DNA of 33,524 bases, from contig JAUNIH010000014.1 of the NCBI GenBank assembly GCA_030523555.1, forward strand, positions 1 to 33,524. Reading direction: 5' to 3'. Under the pieces are notes generated by a model, which was given only the letters and a program-made list of their open reading frames with translations, was not told where the DNA came from and did no database searches. Position numbers and translations under genes: made by a program. Positions 24,077 through 33,472 of this stretch are shown one piece after another. Within the stretch, counting starts at the first letter, position 1; each line of letters begins with the position of its first letter. This stretch comes from Erysipelotrichaceae bacterium. GTDB lineage: Bacteria > Bacillota_I > Bacilli_A > Erysipelotrichales > Erysipelotrichaceae.

Positions 24077-25452
24077 TAATTTTTGGAGTCTACAAATTCC
24101 TTTAAACGTTTACACTTGGTAGGATTCTTCAGTTTTCTTAAAGCCTTGGCTTCAATCTGTCTGATTCTTTCTCTTGTAACATCAAACTCTTTACCTACTT
24201 CTTCAAGCGTTCTTGTTCTGCCGTCTTCAAGACCGAATCTTAAACGCAGCACCTTTTCTTCTCTTTCAGTTAAAGTAGATAAAACGAGATTGATTTCATC
24301 TTTCAGCAATTCATTATTGGCATACTGATCAGGAGAAATCGCATCTTTATCTTCAATAAAATCACCTAAATGTGAATCATCTTCTTCACCGATTGGTGTT
24401 TCAAGTGATACAGGGTCTAGAGCGATCTTCTGAATTTCTCTTACCTTGTCAGCTGACATACCATTACCCATTCTGGCAGCAATTTCTTCAGCACTAGGAT
24501 CTCTTCCGAGTTCCTGAACAAGCTGTCTCTGGATACGGGTCATCTTGTTGATGGTTTCTACCATATGTACAGGAATACGGATGGTTCTTGCCTGATCGGC
24601 AATAGCACGGGTAATAGCCTGTCTGATCCACCATGTAGCATAAGTAGAGAACTTGAAACCCTTAGTGTAATCAAACTTGTCTACAGCCTTGATTAAGCCC
24701 ATATTGCCTTCCTGAATGAGATCCAAGAACAGCATTCCTCTGCCTGTATATTTCTTCGCAATAGCTACTACAAGTCTCAGGTTGGCACTGATCAGTTCGT
24801 TCTTGGCTTCCATACCATCCTGAACATATTCAGGATTATCCGGATTTTCAATACCTCTTTCAATTCTCTTGGCGATTTCAACTTCTTCATCAGCCTTCAA
24901 AAGAGGAACTCTGCCGATTTCCTTAAGATACATCTTTACCGGATCATTGATCTTGGTATAGGTCTGTGCTGCTTCATAGTTGATGATGATATTCTTTTCA
25001 GAATCTTCATCTTCTTCTGATTCATCTGACTCACTGGCGAGATAATCATCATTTTCCAGATCCTCATCATCTTCTACATCATTTATCAGTTCAATTCCTG
25101 AAGCGGAAATCCAGCCATAGAACGCATCTGTATCTTCATCGCTCATTTCAAAACGGTCTAAAGCGTTAACTACTTCAGCTTCCGCAATCTCTACACCCTG
25201 TTTATTGAGTTCCTGAAGGTCATTTTTAAGATCATCAAGATCGTTATACTTCTTTTTTAAACCTAATGATGACTTACTGTTTTTCTTTACAGCCTTGATA
25301 GTCTTTCCGTTAGAAGATACAACTTCCTTAACCTGTTTTGTTTCAGCTTTGGTTTCTGTATCTTTCTTTTTTCTTCCCTTTTTCTCAGGTACTTTAACTG
25401 TTTCTGTACTATCTGTAGCTTCCACTGTCTTTTTCTTCTTAGTGTTTGCCAT
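24076..25452 (-). CDS. rpoD: Primary sigma factor RpoD/SigA
   Basis: Housekeeping sigma-70 of 458 residues. Region 1.2 is [15 protein letters not shown]. Region 2 contains [12 protein letters not shown] and [12 protein letters not shown], which recognises the -10 and melts DNA. Region 4 has [21 protein letters not shown]. The first 60 residues are strongly Lys/Thr/Glu-rich with no visible domain, and an acidic linker rich in Asp/Glu lies around 125-155, so it is longer than the 370-residue Bacillus SigA. It overlaps dnaG by 14 nt. The region 2.4 helix is standard, in keeping with TATAAT-like -10 elements seen in this window. Confidence 0.97.
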   Translation of the reverse strand: MANTKKKKTVEATDSTETVKVPEKKGRKKKDTETKAETKQVKEVVSSNGKTIKAVKKNSKSSLGLKKKYNDLDDLKNDLQELNKQGVEIAEAEVVNALDRFEMSDEDTDAFYGWISASGIELINDVEDDEDLENDDYLASESDESEEDEDSEKNIIINYEAAQTYTKINDPVKMYLKEIGRVPLLKADEEVEIAKRIERGIENPDNPEYVQDGMEAKNELISANLRLVVAIAKKYTGRGMLFLDLIQEGNMGLIKAVDKFDYTKGFKFSTYATWWIRQAITRAIADQARTIRIPVHMVETINKMTRIQRQLVQELGRDPSAEEIAARMGNGMSADKVREIQKIALDPVSLETPIGEEDDSHLGDFIEDKDAISPDQYANNELLKDEINLVLSTLTEREEKVLRLRFGLEDGRTRTLEEVGKEFDVTRERIRQIEAKALRKLKNPTKCKRLKEFVDSKN

Positions 25453-27175
25453 CGTTTCCTCCTAATTCTCTAATAAGATCTTCATACTCACGAAGATACT
25501 CATCTCTTTCTTTACCATCAAGAGATTTCTCTATCGTTTTCTTTAAAGAATCAAGTTTTCTCTTCTTTAATTCCTGTTTGATCCTGTCTATTGAACAGTT
25601 AAGGTCTTCTTCTTTAAACTCTTTAGGTAAAAACTCACTTACAGCCAGAGTGGTAATAAGATTCCTGATGTCTTCATCGGTAGTTTCATCATACAGTCTT
25701 GGTAGTGAACATTTTCCATTTTTGCGATAGTCATCAATTATCATCATTGCCAGCTTCTGGTTAACCCCGTCAAGAAGATATCCCAACTGTTTCTGGTATA
25801 TATCTAATGCCCTTTTGGACATTACAATATCAACTAATATAGTATACTCCGCCTTCGTCAATCCATCAATGGAATAAGATATTTTTGAAGTATAATCTTT
25901 ATGTTCTTCTGTTTTAACAGTATTTTCCGTTCTTTTTCTGATCTTTGTCAGTTCATAAAGCTCATTGTAATAATTTTCCCTGTCATATTCATCAGGAAGT
26001 TTATCAATCAGAGAACCTACAAGCAGTGTCATCTGTTTACGGTCATTATAGTTTGAAAGATTGAATCTGTTCTTATAATACTTGATCACAAAATCAATAA
26101 ATGTGATTTTCTTTGTCTCCAGATCTCTTAAAGCGTTCTTTCCGTGCTGAGAGATGATTTCATCTGGGTCCAGATCGGTATTGTTGTCGATAACGGATAC
26201 CTGTAATCCGGCATCAAGAAGTAAAGTACCTATCTTGAGATTTGCAGCCTGACCTGCCGCATCACCATCATATGATAAGACGATATGTCTTGATAAAGAG
26301 GATAAAAGTTCAACCTGTTTTCTGGTACACGCTGTACCTAAAGTAGCTACAACATTATCCTTATCAGCCTTATGATACGCAATAACATCCATTACCCCTT
26401 CGCACACGATGACATATGCCTGTTTGCGTGCTGATTCTTTTGCACGGTGATAATTGTAAAGGTTATCTCCCTTTGTATAGATAAGACCTTCAGATGAGTT
26501 TATATATTTGGAATTGGTTTTTTCTTTGAATTCTCTGGCAGTAAAGCCGATAGGTTCCCCTTCTGCATTATGTATAGGGAAAACAATTCGGTTATAGAAG
26601 ATATCCGCCATCCCGTTATCGAGCATTCTGCAGGCACCGGCCTTAATGATATCCTCATCCTTAAAGTTATGATTCTTAAGATAATCATAGATCTTGTTGT
26701 TTGAAGGATTATAGCCGATATTGAAATAATCGATCAGGTCTTTATCCATACCTCGATTATTGAGATATGTCATCGCTTCTTCGCCCATCTTTGATGCGGT
26801 CAATAGATAATTACAGTAGGTAATCATTGAATTAAGCACATCATAATAAGGTTGAAATCTGGATACTCTTTTAGGAGCAGTATCTATTTCAATAGGTTTG
26901 CCTATGATATTGCTTACTTCCTGAACAGCTTCAGGAAAGGATATCTTTTTGAAATTGGAGACAAAAGAAAAGACGTTACCACCATTTCCGCAGACAAAAC
27001 ACTTGTATATCTGTTTATCCTGGGAGATGGATAAAGATGGGTCATGGTCATCATGAAAAGGACATACGGCTGTATAACCTTTACCCTTTTTGATTAAGGG
27101 AATATAGTGACCTATAACATCAGCTATATCCGCACTGTTACGGATATCATCTATAACGTCTTGAGTTAATTTCAT
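25439..27175 (-). CDS. dnaG: DNA primase DnaG
   Basis: A 578-residue primase synthesising RNA primers at the replication fork. The CHC2 zinc finger is C38-x2-H41 ... C59-x2-C62. The core has the primase R-I-V-F-P-I-H segment and a TOPRIM domain with V-C-E-G-V-M-D-V and S-Y-D-G-D-A-A-G. The C-terminal helicase-interacting part is Lys/Leu-rich and short. Overlaps with glyS (1 nt) and rpoD (14 nt) put it in the macromolecular synthesis operon. Confidence 0.97.
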   Translation of the reverse strand: MKLTQDVIDDIRNSADIADVIGHYIPLIKKGKGYTAVCPFHDDHDPSLSISQDKQIYKCFVCGNGGNVFSFVSNFKKISFPEAVQEVSNIIGKPIEIDTAPKRVSRFQPYYDVLNSMITYCNYLLTASKMGEEAMTYLNNRGMDKDLIDYFNIGYNPSNNKIYDYLKNHNFKDEDIIKAGACRMLDNGMADIFYNRIVFPIHNAEGEPIGFTAREFKEKTNSKYINSSEGLIYTKGDNLYNYHRAKESARKQAYVIVCEGVMDVIAYHKADKDNVVATLGTACTRKQVELLSSLSRHIVLSYDGDAAGQAANLKIGTLLLDAGLQVSVIDNNTDLDPDEIISQHGKNALRDLETKKITFIDFVIKYYKNRFNLSNYNDRKQMTLLVGSLIDKLPDEYDRENYYNELYELTKIRKRTENTVKTEEHKDYTSKISYSIDGLTKAEYTILVDIVMSKRALDIYQKQLGYLLDGVNQKLAMMIIDDYRKNGKCSLPRLYDETTDEDIRNLITTLAVSEFLPKEFKEEDLNCSIDRIKQELKKRKLDSLKKTIEKSLDGKERDEYLREYEDLIRELGGNDGKH

Positions 27176-28551
27176 TAAAATTTGATTCTGGATTTAATAT
27201 ATTCTTTTAATTCATTTATATTGACACGGACCTGTTCCATAGTGTCACGGTCTCTAACCGTAACACAGTTGTCATTTTCCGTATCAAAATCGTAGGTGAT
27301 ACAGAATGGTGTACCGATCGCGTCATTTCTTCTGTATCGTTTACCGATAGAACCGGCTTCATCATATTCGCAATGGAACTCTTCACATAGATCCTGGAAT
27401 AACTTTGTAGCAGGTTCAGAGAGTTTTTTGCTTAATGGACATACACACGCTTTTACTGGCGCAACGGCTGGATGCATATGCATGACGATTCTTTCATCAT
27501 TTTCCCCTACCATCTCTTTAGCGTAGGCATCGCAGCAGATCATAAGGAAAAGTCTTTCTACACCTACAGAAGGTTCTACGCAATATGGGATATATTTTTC
27601 ATGAGTTTCAGGATCGAGATAGCTAAGTTCCTTGCCTGAAACTTCTGAATGTCTTGATAAGTCATAATCAGTACGATCAGCTATACCCCAGACCTCACCC
27701 CAGTCAGTAAATGGGAAGGCATATTCAATATCTGATGTACCCTTTGAATAGAAACTGAGTTCTTCAGGATCATGAGCTCTTATTCTTAACTTATCTTCAT
27801 TGATACCCAAACGTTTTACAAAGTCATAGCACTTGTCTACCCAATACTTGTACCATTCAAGGTCAGTATCAGGTTTGCAGAAGAATTCGAGTTCCATCTG
27901 TTCAAATTCTCTTACACGGAAGATAAAATTTCCTGGTGTAATCTCATTACGGAATGATTTACCGATCTGTCCGATACCGAATGGTATTTTCTTACGTGAT
28001 GTTCTTGCGACATTATTGAAATTGACAAATATACCCTGAGCTGTTTCGGGTCTCAGATATACAACCGATTTCGCGTCTTCTAAAGTACCAATATAGGTCT
28101 TGAACATCAGATTGAATGGTCTGGCATTGGTAAAGTTGTGTTTACCGCAGTTAGGACAAGAAATATTGTTTTCTTCAATCATCTGATCCATTTCTTCGGG
28201 AGTCTTGCCTTCAGCTGATAAGCCTGTAGCTTCCTGAATCATATTGTCAGCTCTGAATCTTCCCTTACATTCCTTGCAGTCAACCATGGAATCAGAGAAA
28301 CCCTTAAGGTGTCCTGATGCTTCCCAGGTCTTTGTATTCATTAATATCGCACTGTCAATTCCGACATTGTATGGTGATTTTTCAATAAACTCTTTCCACC
28401 ATAAGTCTTTAATATTTTTCTTTAACCAGCTGCCAAGAATACCGAAATCCCAGGAGTTTGATAAACCACCATAGATTTCAGAACCCTGATAGACATAACC
28501 GGATGATTTAAGATGTGTAACTATTTCTTCAAATGTATATTTATTATCCAT
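27175..28551 (-). CDS. glyS: Glycyl-tRNA synthetase, single-chain class II
   Basis: A 458-residue homodimeric GlyRS of the eukaryote-like type. Visible: [13 protein letters not shown] near the N terminus, the paired cysteine motifs of the insertion (C-K-E-C and C-P-N-C), [11 protein letters not shown], the motif-2 arginine in F-R-N-E-I-T-P, and the motif-3 G-V-E-R-L-F-L. Many Bacillota control glyS with a T-box; the 37-nt gap upstream is far too short for one and holds only a -10-like TATAAT and a GAAGGTG ribosome site. Confidence 0.97.
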   Translation of the reverse strand: MDNKYTFEEIVTHLKSSGYVYQGSEIYGGLSNSWDFGILGSWLKKNIKDLWWKEFIEKSPYNVGIDSAILMNTKTWEASGHLKGFSDSMVDCKECKGRFRADNMIQEATGLSAEGKTPEEMDQMIEENNISCPNCGKHNFTNARPFNLMFKTYIGTLEDAKSVVYLRPETAQGIFVNFNNVARTSRKKIPFGIGQIGKSFRNEITPGNFIFRVREFEQMELEFFCKPDTDLEWYKYWVDKCYDFVKRLGINEDKLRIRAHDPEELSFYSKGTSDIEYAFPFTDWGEVWGIADRTDYDLSRHSEVSGKELSYLDPETHEKYIPYCVEPSVGVERLFLMICCDAYAKEMVGENDERIVMHMHPAVAPVKACVCPLSKKLSEPATKLFQDLCEEFHCEYDEAGSIGKRYRRNDAIGTPFCITYDFDTENDNCVTVRDRDTMEQVRVNINELKEYIKSRIKF

Positions 28552-28573
28552 ATTCTTTCACCTTCGTTTTTCT

Positions 28574-28579
28574 ATTATA
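28574..28579 (-). promoter_or_regulatory. Possible internal -10 for glyS-dnaG-rpoD
   Basis: TATAAT on the minus strand in the 37-nt gap after the phosphatase gene, about 22 nt before the glyS ATG. The -35 is poor, so it may be fortuitous. Confidence 0.35.
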
Positions 28580-28588
28580 CAATATTTT

Positions 28589-29140
28589 TTATACCTGATA
28601 TTCAACTTTTACCAGTTCACAGTTTTTTGTGAAATGCTGCCAGTAATTTTCTACAGGAATATCAAAAATACTGCAGTATAATCCTGAAAACATAGCCCCA
28701 TGCCCAATAAGAAGAATATCCCTGTCCTTATAGGGATAAACACATTCTTCAAGAAATGATCCTGTTCTTTTTATAACATCTTCAAGTCTTTCTCCGCCAA
28801 TTCCTGGAACAAACTTTTCCGGACTGTCAAAAAGAATGGTCATGGGATCATCTTTATCATCCTTATTGACATATCTTCCTTCATATTCACCGAAGTTCAT
28901 TTCTCTTAATCTTTCATCTGTGATTATCTGAATATCTCTTCCTTCAAGAACTATTTCAGCCGTCTTTCTGGCTCTAGATAAAGGTGAAGTATAACAGATA
29001 TCAAAGTGAACATCCTTATACTTTTCCTTAGCTTCCTTAGCCTGAAGAATACCCTCATCACATAAAGGGATATCCGTATTTCCCTGATATCTTCGATTAA
29101 TATTCCAGGAAGTTTTTCCGTGTCTCATCAGATATAACAT
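28589..29140 (-). CDS. Histidine phosphatase family protein (phosphoglycerate mutase-like)
   Basis: A 183-residue cytosolic phosphatase. The phospho-accepting R-H-G is at 6-8 in L-Y-L-M-R-H-G-K-T-S-W-N, the middle S-P-L-S-R-A-R-K-T-A motif supplies the second arginine, and the second histidine is in L-L-I-G-H-G-A-M-F. The R-x-M-N-F-G-E-Y-E-G segment carries the general-acid glutamate. Substrate specificity (GpmB, CobC or PhoE-like) cannot be told. AAGGAG lies before the ATG. It follows the phosphofructokinase terminator by a few bases with no visible promoter, so it may depend on read-through. Confidence 0.9.
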   Translation of the reverse strand: MLYLMRHGKTSWNINRRYQGNTDIPLCDEGILQAKEAKEKYKDVHFDICYTSPLSRARKTAEIVLEGRDIQIITDERLREMNFGEYEGRYVNKDDKDDPMTILFDSPEKFVPGIGGERLEDVIKRTGSFLEECVYPYKDRDILLIGHGAMFSGLYCSIFDIPVENYWQHFTKNCELVKVEYQV

Positions 29141-29155
29141 AAAATCTCCTTCAAT

Positions 29156-29182
29156 TAAAAGTGCATCGTTTGATGCACTTTA
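29156..29182 (-). terminator. Intrinsic terminator after the PPi-phosphofructokinase gene
   Basis: On the minus strand AAAGTGCATC-aaac-GATGCACTTT followed by TAATT; 10-bp stem with a modest U tail. Confidence 0.78.
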
Positions 29183-29185
29183 GTT

Positions 29186-30847
29186 TTATTCACCTTTTTC
29201 TAAGGCAAGAGTTCTAGTGGTGATATCACACACAGAACTTGGTCCATAGTACTGAATCGCACCAGGATATGTATAGGCTGTTTCTACAGCCCATGCGTCA
29301 CGATGAGCCTCGAAGTATTTGAATGGTTTGCCATCGAGTTCTACCAAGGCTTTTCTGATAACCGGTTTATCTTCACCATGTCTTCTTTCGATATTCATCA
29401 TCTTGGTGATTGGCATACCGCCTGCTACCCATTCTTCAGCAGGTTTAGACAGATTTGATACCTTTGAAAGATATCCGTTATAGCCATACTGAATCAGCAT
29501 GAACGCATTGTAACCTAATGAATAACAGTAGTCAGCGTCAAAGTTTGATGGGAATGCACATCTTCCTTCATAACCGAAGAAGTGATGTAATGGAGAGAAT
29601 TTACCCTTATATGTGCCAGCTTTCTTTCTCGCATCAAGTTTATCCTTAACTAATGCTGAGAAGAGTTTTTCAGATTCAATCAGTGATACCTGAACATTAC
29701 CATGAGGATCTCTTTCTAAGAACAGCTGCTGCTGAATACCCTGGGGAAGGATAGCGAATACAGTCATCGATTCAGGAGTCAGACCCTTTTCGATAAAGGC
29801 ATATTTATCAGCCCATGATGGTAAAGCGTTAAACGCATCAGCTTTTTCACCTGCCAGCAGTTCATTGATTTCATGAATCAGAACTGAGAATTCAGGTACA
29901 AATTCAACTACACCTTCAGGAATGATAGCTACACCAAAGTTCATACCATTTGCTGCGCGTTTTTCTACAGAATCAGCAATATAGTCAGCGATTGAAGATA
30001 ATGACATCTTTTTAGCCGCAACTTCTTCTGAGATAAGACAGATATTAGGTTGCGTTTCTAGTGCACATTCAAGGGCAACATGAGATGCAGAACGTCCCAT
30101 CACCTTTACAAAGTGCCAGTACTTTTTAGCAGAATTGGCATCTCTTTCGATATTGCCGATAACTTCTGAATAAGTCTTGGTAGCTGTATCAAAACCGAAT
30201 GAACATTCAATATCTTCGTTCTTTAAGTCACCATCAATTGTCTTAGGACAGCCGATTACCTGTACACCGGTATTATGAGCAGCGAAGTATTCAGCCAGAA
30301 CGCACGCGTTTGTGTTGGAATCATCACCACCGATAATAACGATAGCGGTAATGCCGTGTTTCTTGCAGACATCAGCAGCTACTTCAAACTGAGCTTCAGT
30401 TTCCAGCTTTGTACGTCCAGAACCGATAATATCGAAACCACCGGTATTACGGTAGGCATCAATATATTCATCATCAAAGATAAGATAGTTGTCTTCGATA
30501 AGTCCTGCAGGACCGTTCTTGAATCCATACAGTACATTTTCAGGATTGGTTGCCTTCAAGGCATCATATAAACCACAGATAACGTTATGTCCGCCAGGTG
30601 CCTGTCCTCCGGATAAGATAACACCTACTACCTGTTTTTTAGGAGTAGAAGTGTTAGTACCCTTTTCAAAAGTAATTTCTTTCTTACCGTAAGTATTAGG
30701 GAAAAGTTCTTTGATCTTGGCCTGATCAGCTACTGATTCAGTCTCTTTTCCTTCTTTAACACAGATCTCATTAATGCCGTTTCTGAGCATTCCTGGAAGT
30801 TTAGGTGCATACTTGTACCTTTCTTTCTGTAATGGGGATAAATTCAT
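29186..30847 (-). CDS. pfp: Pyrophosphate-dependent 6-phosphofructokinase
   Basis: Glycolytic enzyme of 553 residues converting fructose-6-phosphate and PPi to fructose-1,6-bisphosphate reversibly. The site that distinguishes PPi from ATP enzymes reads G-G-D-D-S-N (173-178), with Asp in place of the Gly of ATP enzymes, and the catalytic loop is [10 protein letters not shown] (201-210). Length fits the long PFP group. The ATG at 30847 is preferred over 30892: AAGGAG lies 8 nt upstream and the product then starts [10 protein letters not shown]. It is closed by its own terminator. No ATP-type pfkA is in the window, so PPi-based glycolysis is possible but not proven. Confidence 0.93.
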   Translation of the reverse strand: MNLSPLQKERYKYAPKLPGMLRNGINEICVKEGKETESVADQAKIKELFPNTYGKKEITFEKGTNTSTPKKQVVGVILSGGQAPGGHNVICGLYDALKATNPENVLYGFKNGPAGLIEDNYLIFDDEYIDAYRNTGGFDIIGSGRTKLETEAQFEVAADVCKKHGITAIVIIGGDDSNTNACVLAEYFAAHNTGVQVIGCPKTIDGDLKNEDIECSFGFDTATKTYSEVIGNIERDANSAKKYWHFVKVMGRSASHVALECALETQPNICLISEEVAAKKMSLSSIADYIADSVEKRAANGMNFGVAIIPEGVVEFVPEFSVLIHEINELLAGEKADAFNALPSWADKYAFIEKGLTPESMTVFAILPQGIQQQLFLERDPHGNVQVSLIESEKLFSALVKDKLDARKKAGTYKGKFSPLHHFFGYEGRCAFPSNFDADYCYSLGYNAFMLIQYGYNGYLSKVSNLSKPAEEWVAGGMPITKMMNIERRHGEDKPVIRKALVELDGKPFKYFEAHRDAWAVETAYTYPGAIQYYGPSSVCDITTRTLALEKGE

Positions 30848-30925
30848 TATGTTTCTCCTTTTTGTTGTCAATTGTATTTTATGATAATTCACGCTTTTTT
30901 TAAATATGAAAAGCGCATAAAAATA

Positions 30926-32065
30926 CTATTTAATTCTCGTCATACATACTACAGTTTCAATATGTTCCGTATATGGAAACATATCTACTGGCTGTATGTC
31001 TTTAATTTCGTAGAATTTAGTAAGATATTTCAGATTATCAGCCAGAGTTACAGGATTGCAGGATATATAGATTACTTTATCAGGTGACATTTTAACCAGC
31101 GAATTCATAAACTTCATATCACTTCCGCTTCTTGGAGGATCCATAATAACTGCTGAATATCTTTTATCATTATCACTGAGATATTTCATATATTTACCTG
31201 CATCATCAGCGATAAATTCAATATTCTCAATATTATTAATTTTCTTATTAGTTGCTGCGTCTTTTACAGCTTCCTTATTCAGTTCTATACCCAATACATT
31301 CTTAACCTTTTTAGAAGCACATAAACCGATAGTTCCTGTACCGCAATAGGCATCTATAACAGTATCTTTATCATTTAATTCAGCTTTATCAATAGCGTAA
31401 TTATACAGAACTTCTGTCTGCCTCTTGTTTACCTGATAGAAAGATGATGCGGATATCTTAAAATCAAGACCACATAAACTATCCGTAATATATCCTTTAC
31501 CGTATAATGTGTAATTTCTGTTACCCAATACCTGAGAACCAGGTTTACTGTTAACATTTAATACAATTGTATTTATTAAAGGATTGTATCTTATAAGATC
31601 CTTTACAAGATTATCCATACTTTTGAACCTTGATACACTGCATACCATCACCAGCATATATTCACCCTTATTGGATGTACGGATTATCGCGTGTCTTAAA
31701 ATACCCTTCTTAGTTCTTTCGTTATAGACAGATACATGATATTTAATCAGCAGTCTTTTTAATGATTCAAAGATCTTATAGGCATTTTCATCACACAGCA
31801 TACATTCATCTATCTGTAATAACTGATGAGTTTTAGGAATATAGTTTCCATAGATGAAATGTCTAGATTCATCATATCCAAAAGATACCTGAACCTTATT
31901 ACGGTAATGTAAAGGATTATCCATACCGATAATAGGATTTACCTTATGATATTTACCTAAAAGCTTATCCGCTTTTCCCTGTTTAAGTTTAAGCTGTTCA
32001 GAATAATCTATGCCCTGATAGGTACAGCCTCCACACAGTTCGCTATATTTACATTTCTTCATCAT
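30926..32065 (-). CDS. RlmCD/RumA-type 23S rRNA uracil-C5 methyltransferase without TRAM domain
   Basis: A 379-residue SAM-dependent U-methyltransferase. An iron-sulfur cluster site is present: C5, C11 and C14 in C-x5-C-G-G-C, with C88/C91 in E-C-M-L-C-D. The SAM motif D-A-Y-C-G-T-G-T-I-G is at 238-247, M-D-P-P-R-S-G near 308-314, and the catalytic cysteine C336 is in S-C-N-P-V-T-L-A-D-N-L. Most Bacillota RlmCD proteins (about 450 residues) begin with a TRAM domain; here the Fe-S cysteines start at residue 5, so TRAM is missing. Target uridines (747/1939 in 23S rRNA) are inferred from the family. It overlaps the Nim-like gene by 4 nt (ATGA). Confidence 0.88.
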   Translation of the reverse strand: MMKKCKYSELCGGCTYQGIDYSEQLKLKQGKADKLLGKYHKVNPIIGMDNPLHYRNKVQVSFGYDESRHFIYGNYIPKTHQLLQIDECMLCDENAYKIFESLKRLLIKYHVSVYNERTKKGILRHAIIRTSNKGEYMLVMVCSVSRFKSMDNLVKDLIRYNPLINTIVLNVNSKPGSQVLGNRNYTLYGKGYITDSLCGLDFKISASSFYQVNKRQTEVLYNYAIDKAELNDKDTVIDAYCGTGTIGLCASKKVKNVLGIELNKEAVKDAATNKKINNIENIEFIADDAGKYMKYLSDNDKRYSAVIMDPPRSGSDMKFMNSLVKMSPDKVIYISCNPVTLADNLKYLTKFYEIKDIQPVDMFPYTEHIETVVCMTRIK

Positions 32066-32538
32066 TTTACAGGATTTATCTTACAACTTATACTGCTTAC
32101 TTTAAGTTCATATACGGCCGTATTATCAAGTACAGATTCTGATAACCCACATTCAAAGTCCTTTGTCTTTTCATAAGAACTCATCAGATAATTAAGAGCC
32201 ATTATCTTATCTTCATTATCAAGTTCTCTGATAATACCTTTACCCATAACTGATTCATATCTTGTCGTAACAGACTTTGAATCATATAAAAGATCTATCA
32301 TCAGTTCATTATCCATTTCAAATGAACATTTATTATTCTTTTTTATAAGTTCATATTTTTTACCGGCTTTAGCTCCATGAAAGTACAGAATGATATCTTC
32401 ATCAAAACGGTATCCGAAATTAACAGGTACGATATAAGGATATTCTCCATCATATAATCCCAATCTTAAAACATCACATCTTCTGATAACTTCATAAATG
32501 ATATTGAGATCAGTTACTTCTCTGTCGGCTCTTCTCAT
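32062..32538 (-). CDS. Pyridoxamine 5'-phosphate oxidase-like flavoprotein (NimA-related)
   Basis: A 158-residue split-barrel protein. The opening M-R-R-A-D-R-E-V, then L-R-L-G-L-Y-D-G-E-Y-P-Y-I-V-P-V-N-F-G, and Y-F-H-G-A-K-A-G-K-K are the signature of the NimA-like group, some members of which reduce 5-nitroimidazoles. Most genomic homologues have no tested resistance role, so none is claimed. The ATG has no Shine-Dalgarno; TATAAT lies 10 nt upstream, giving a leader of only about 4 nt. It is co-transcribed with the rRNA methyltransferase. Confidence 0.82.
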   Translation of the reverse strand: MRRADREVTDLNIIYEVIRRCDVLRLGLYDGEYPYIVPVNFGYRFDEDIILYFHGAKAGKKYELIKKNNKCSFEMDNELMIDLLYDSKSVTTRYESVMGKGIIRELDNEDKIMALNYLMSSYEKTKDFECGLSESVLDNTAVYELKVSSISCKINPVK

Positions 32539-32548
32539 AATTAACTTT

Positions 32549-32554
32549 ATTATA
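32549..32554 (-). promoter_or_regulatory. -10 of the Nim-like/rlmCD operon
   Basis: TATAAT on the minus strand, 10 nt before the ATG, no ribosome site in between. It overlaps a TATAAT on the plus strand (32551-32556) that could serve the pilin gene, so the two divergent genes may share this AT-rich core. Confidence 0.5.
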
Positions 32555-32619
32555 ATGCCTATCCTGATAAGTCATAAATGATGAATAATGTTAAAATTAA
32601 ATTAATAAAGAAGATTAAT

Positions 32620-33456
32620 ATGTATAAAAACAGAATAAATAAAGGTTTTACATTAGCGGAACTTTTAATCGTTATTGCGATAATCGCTGTACTTGTCGGA
32701 ATCATGTTTCCGGTTTTTTCAGGTTCTATAGAAAAAGCCGCTGAAGCCAAAGATATTTCAACTGCAAGATCAATATATGCTGAACTAAGAGTAGAGGCAT
32801 TGCTGAATGATACAAGTCAGGATTATGATGACACTAACTGGACAAGAAGTTTTGCACTATCACAGTCTCAGGATGACTGGCAGACAAGTAATGTCGTAAT
32901 CGGTGAATACAGTCCAACCGATAAAGATAACTGGATAGGTACCCCTAAAAAAGGCGGAACCTGTAAGATTGTTGTAGAAAAAGATACATATAACACTATC
33001 TTTTATTGGGAAGGAAGTGGCAGTAGCTCTGGAGGTTCAGGAAGTTCAGGTACACCATCAACACCATCTTCCAGCAGCCTGTATAGCACTGCAAGTTTAA
33101 ACTCAACCACTTATCTACTAAACGATTCGAATAACTGTATAGCGGGCAATATATATTCTGATGGTACTACAATCTATGTCTGTAACACAGATAATACCTC
33201 TGATTATGCGAGCTTATCTGGTCATTGGGAATTTGTTGAATTAACTGAGAGTGCACTCAATTCAGGAAATATTCTTACTAATGATAATTCAGTGCCACGA
33301 AGCCAATGGGATAATACTCAGATCTTTATTGGTATAACAAGAGGAACGATATATTTTGATGGGACAGATTATTATATTTTTAATCAACCAGGGCCTTCTG
33401 ATTCAGGACTTCCTGTAAGTGAGCCTACACTCTGGCAGAAAATCAATTTAAATTAA
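32620..33456 (+). CDS. Type IV pilin-like protein with two CBM5/12-like C-terminal repeats
   Basis: A 278-residue class III signal-peptide protein. A short basic leader (M-Y-K-N-R-I-N-K-G) is followed by F-T-L-A-E-L-L-I-V-I; a prepilin peptidase would cut between G9 and F10, with Glu5 of the mature protein at E14. The hydrophobic helix runs to about 32. A pilin-like body (33-130) leads to a Ser/Gly/Pro/Thr linker (131-156). Two similar repeats follow, about 176-208 and 242-276: G-x-I-Y-x-D-G-T-x-x-Y ... W-x-x-I/V, recalling CBM5/12 chitin-binding modules. The start at 32620 gives a standard leader and has AGAAG upstream; ATGs at 32578 and 32581 would add an atypical extension. No assembly genes are in the window. 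A surface adhesin or minor pilin is the likely role. Confidence 0.8.
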   Translation: MYKNRINKGFTLAELLIVIAIIAVLVGIMFPVFSGSIEKAAEAKDISTARSIYAELRVEALLNDTSQDYDDTNWTRSFALSQSQDDWQTSNVVIGEYSPTDKDNWIGTPKKGGTCKIVVEKDTYNTIFYWEGSGSSSGGSGSSGTPSTPSSSSLYSTASLNSTTYLLNDSNNCIAGNIYSDGTTIYVCNTDNTSDYASLSGHWEFVELTESALNSGNILTNDNSVPRSQWDNTQIFIGITRGTIYFDGTDYYIFNQPGPSDSGLPVSEPTLWQKINLN

Positions 33457-33472
33457 ATTATTTAAAAAATTA

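Noticed and set aside
28552-28588. T-box riboswitch upstream of glyS
   Set aside because: Only 37 bases separate glyS from the upstream gene, far too short for a T-box, and no T-box sequence is seen.
30848-30892. PPi-phosphofructokinase start at 30892
   Set aside because: The 15 added residues would run through the ribosome site AAGGAG that serves the ATG at 30847.
30892-30915. Hairpin CGCTTTT/AAAAGCG after the rRNA methyltransferase gene as an intrinsic terminator
   Set aside because: The stem is mostly A-T, the loop is long and no U tract follows on the minus strand.
33010-33090. Low-complexity Ser/Gly stretch in the pilin gene as a phase-variable nucleotide repeat
   Set aside because: The codons are mixed, with no uniform tandem unit or long homopolymer, so slipped-strand switching is unlikely.
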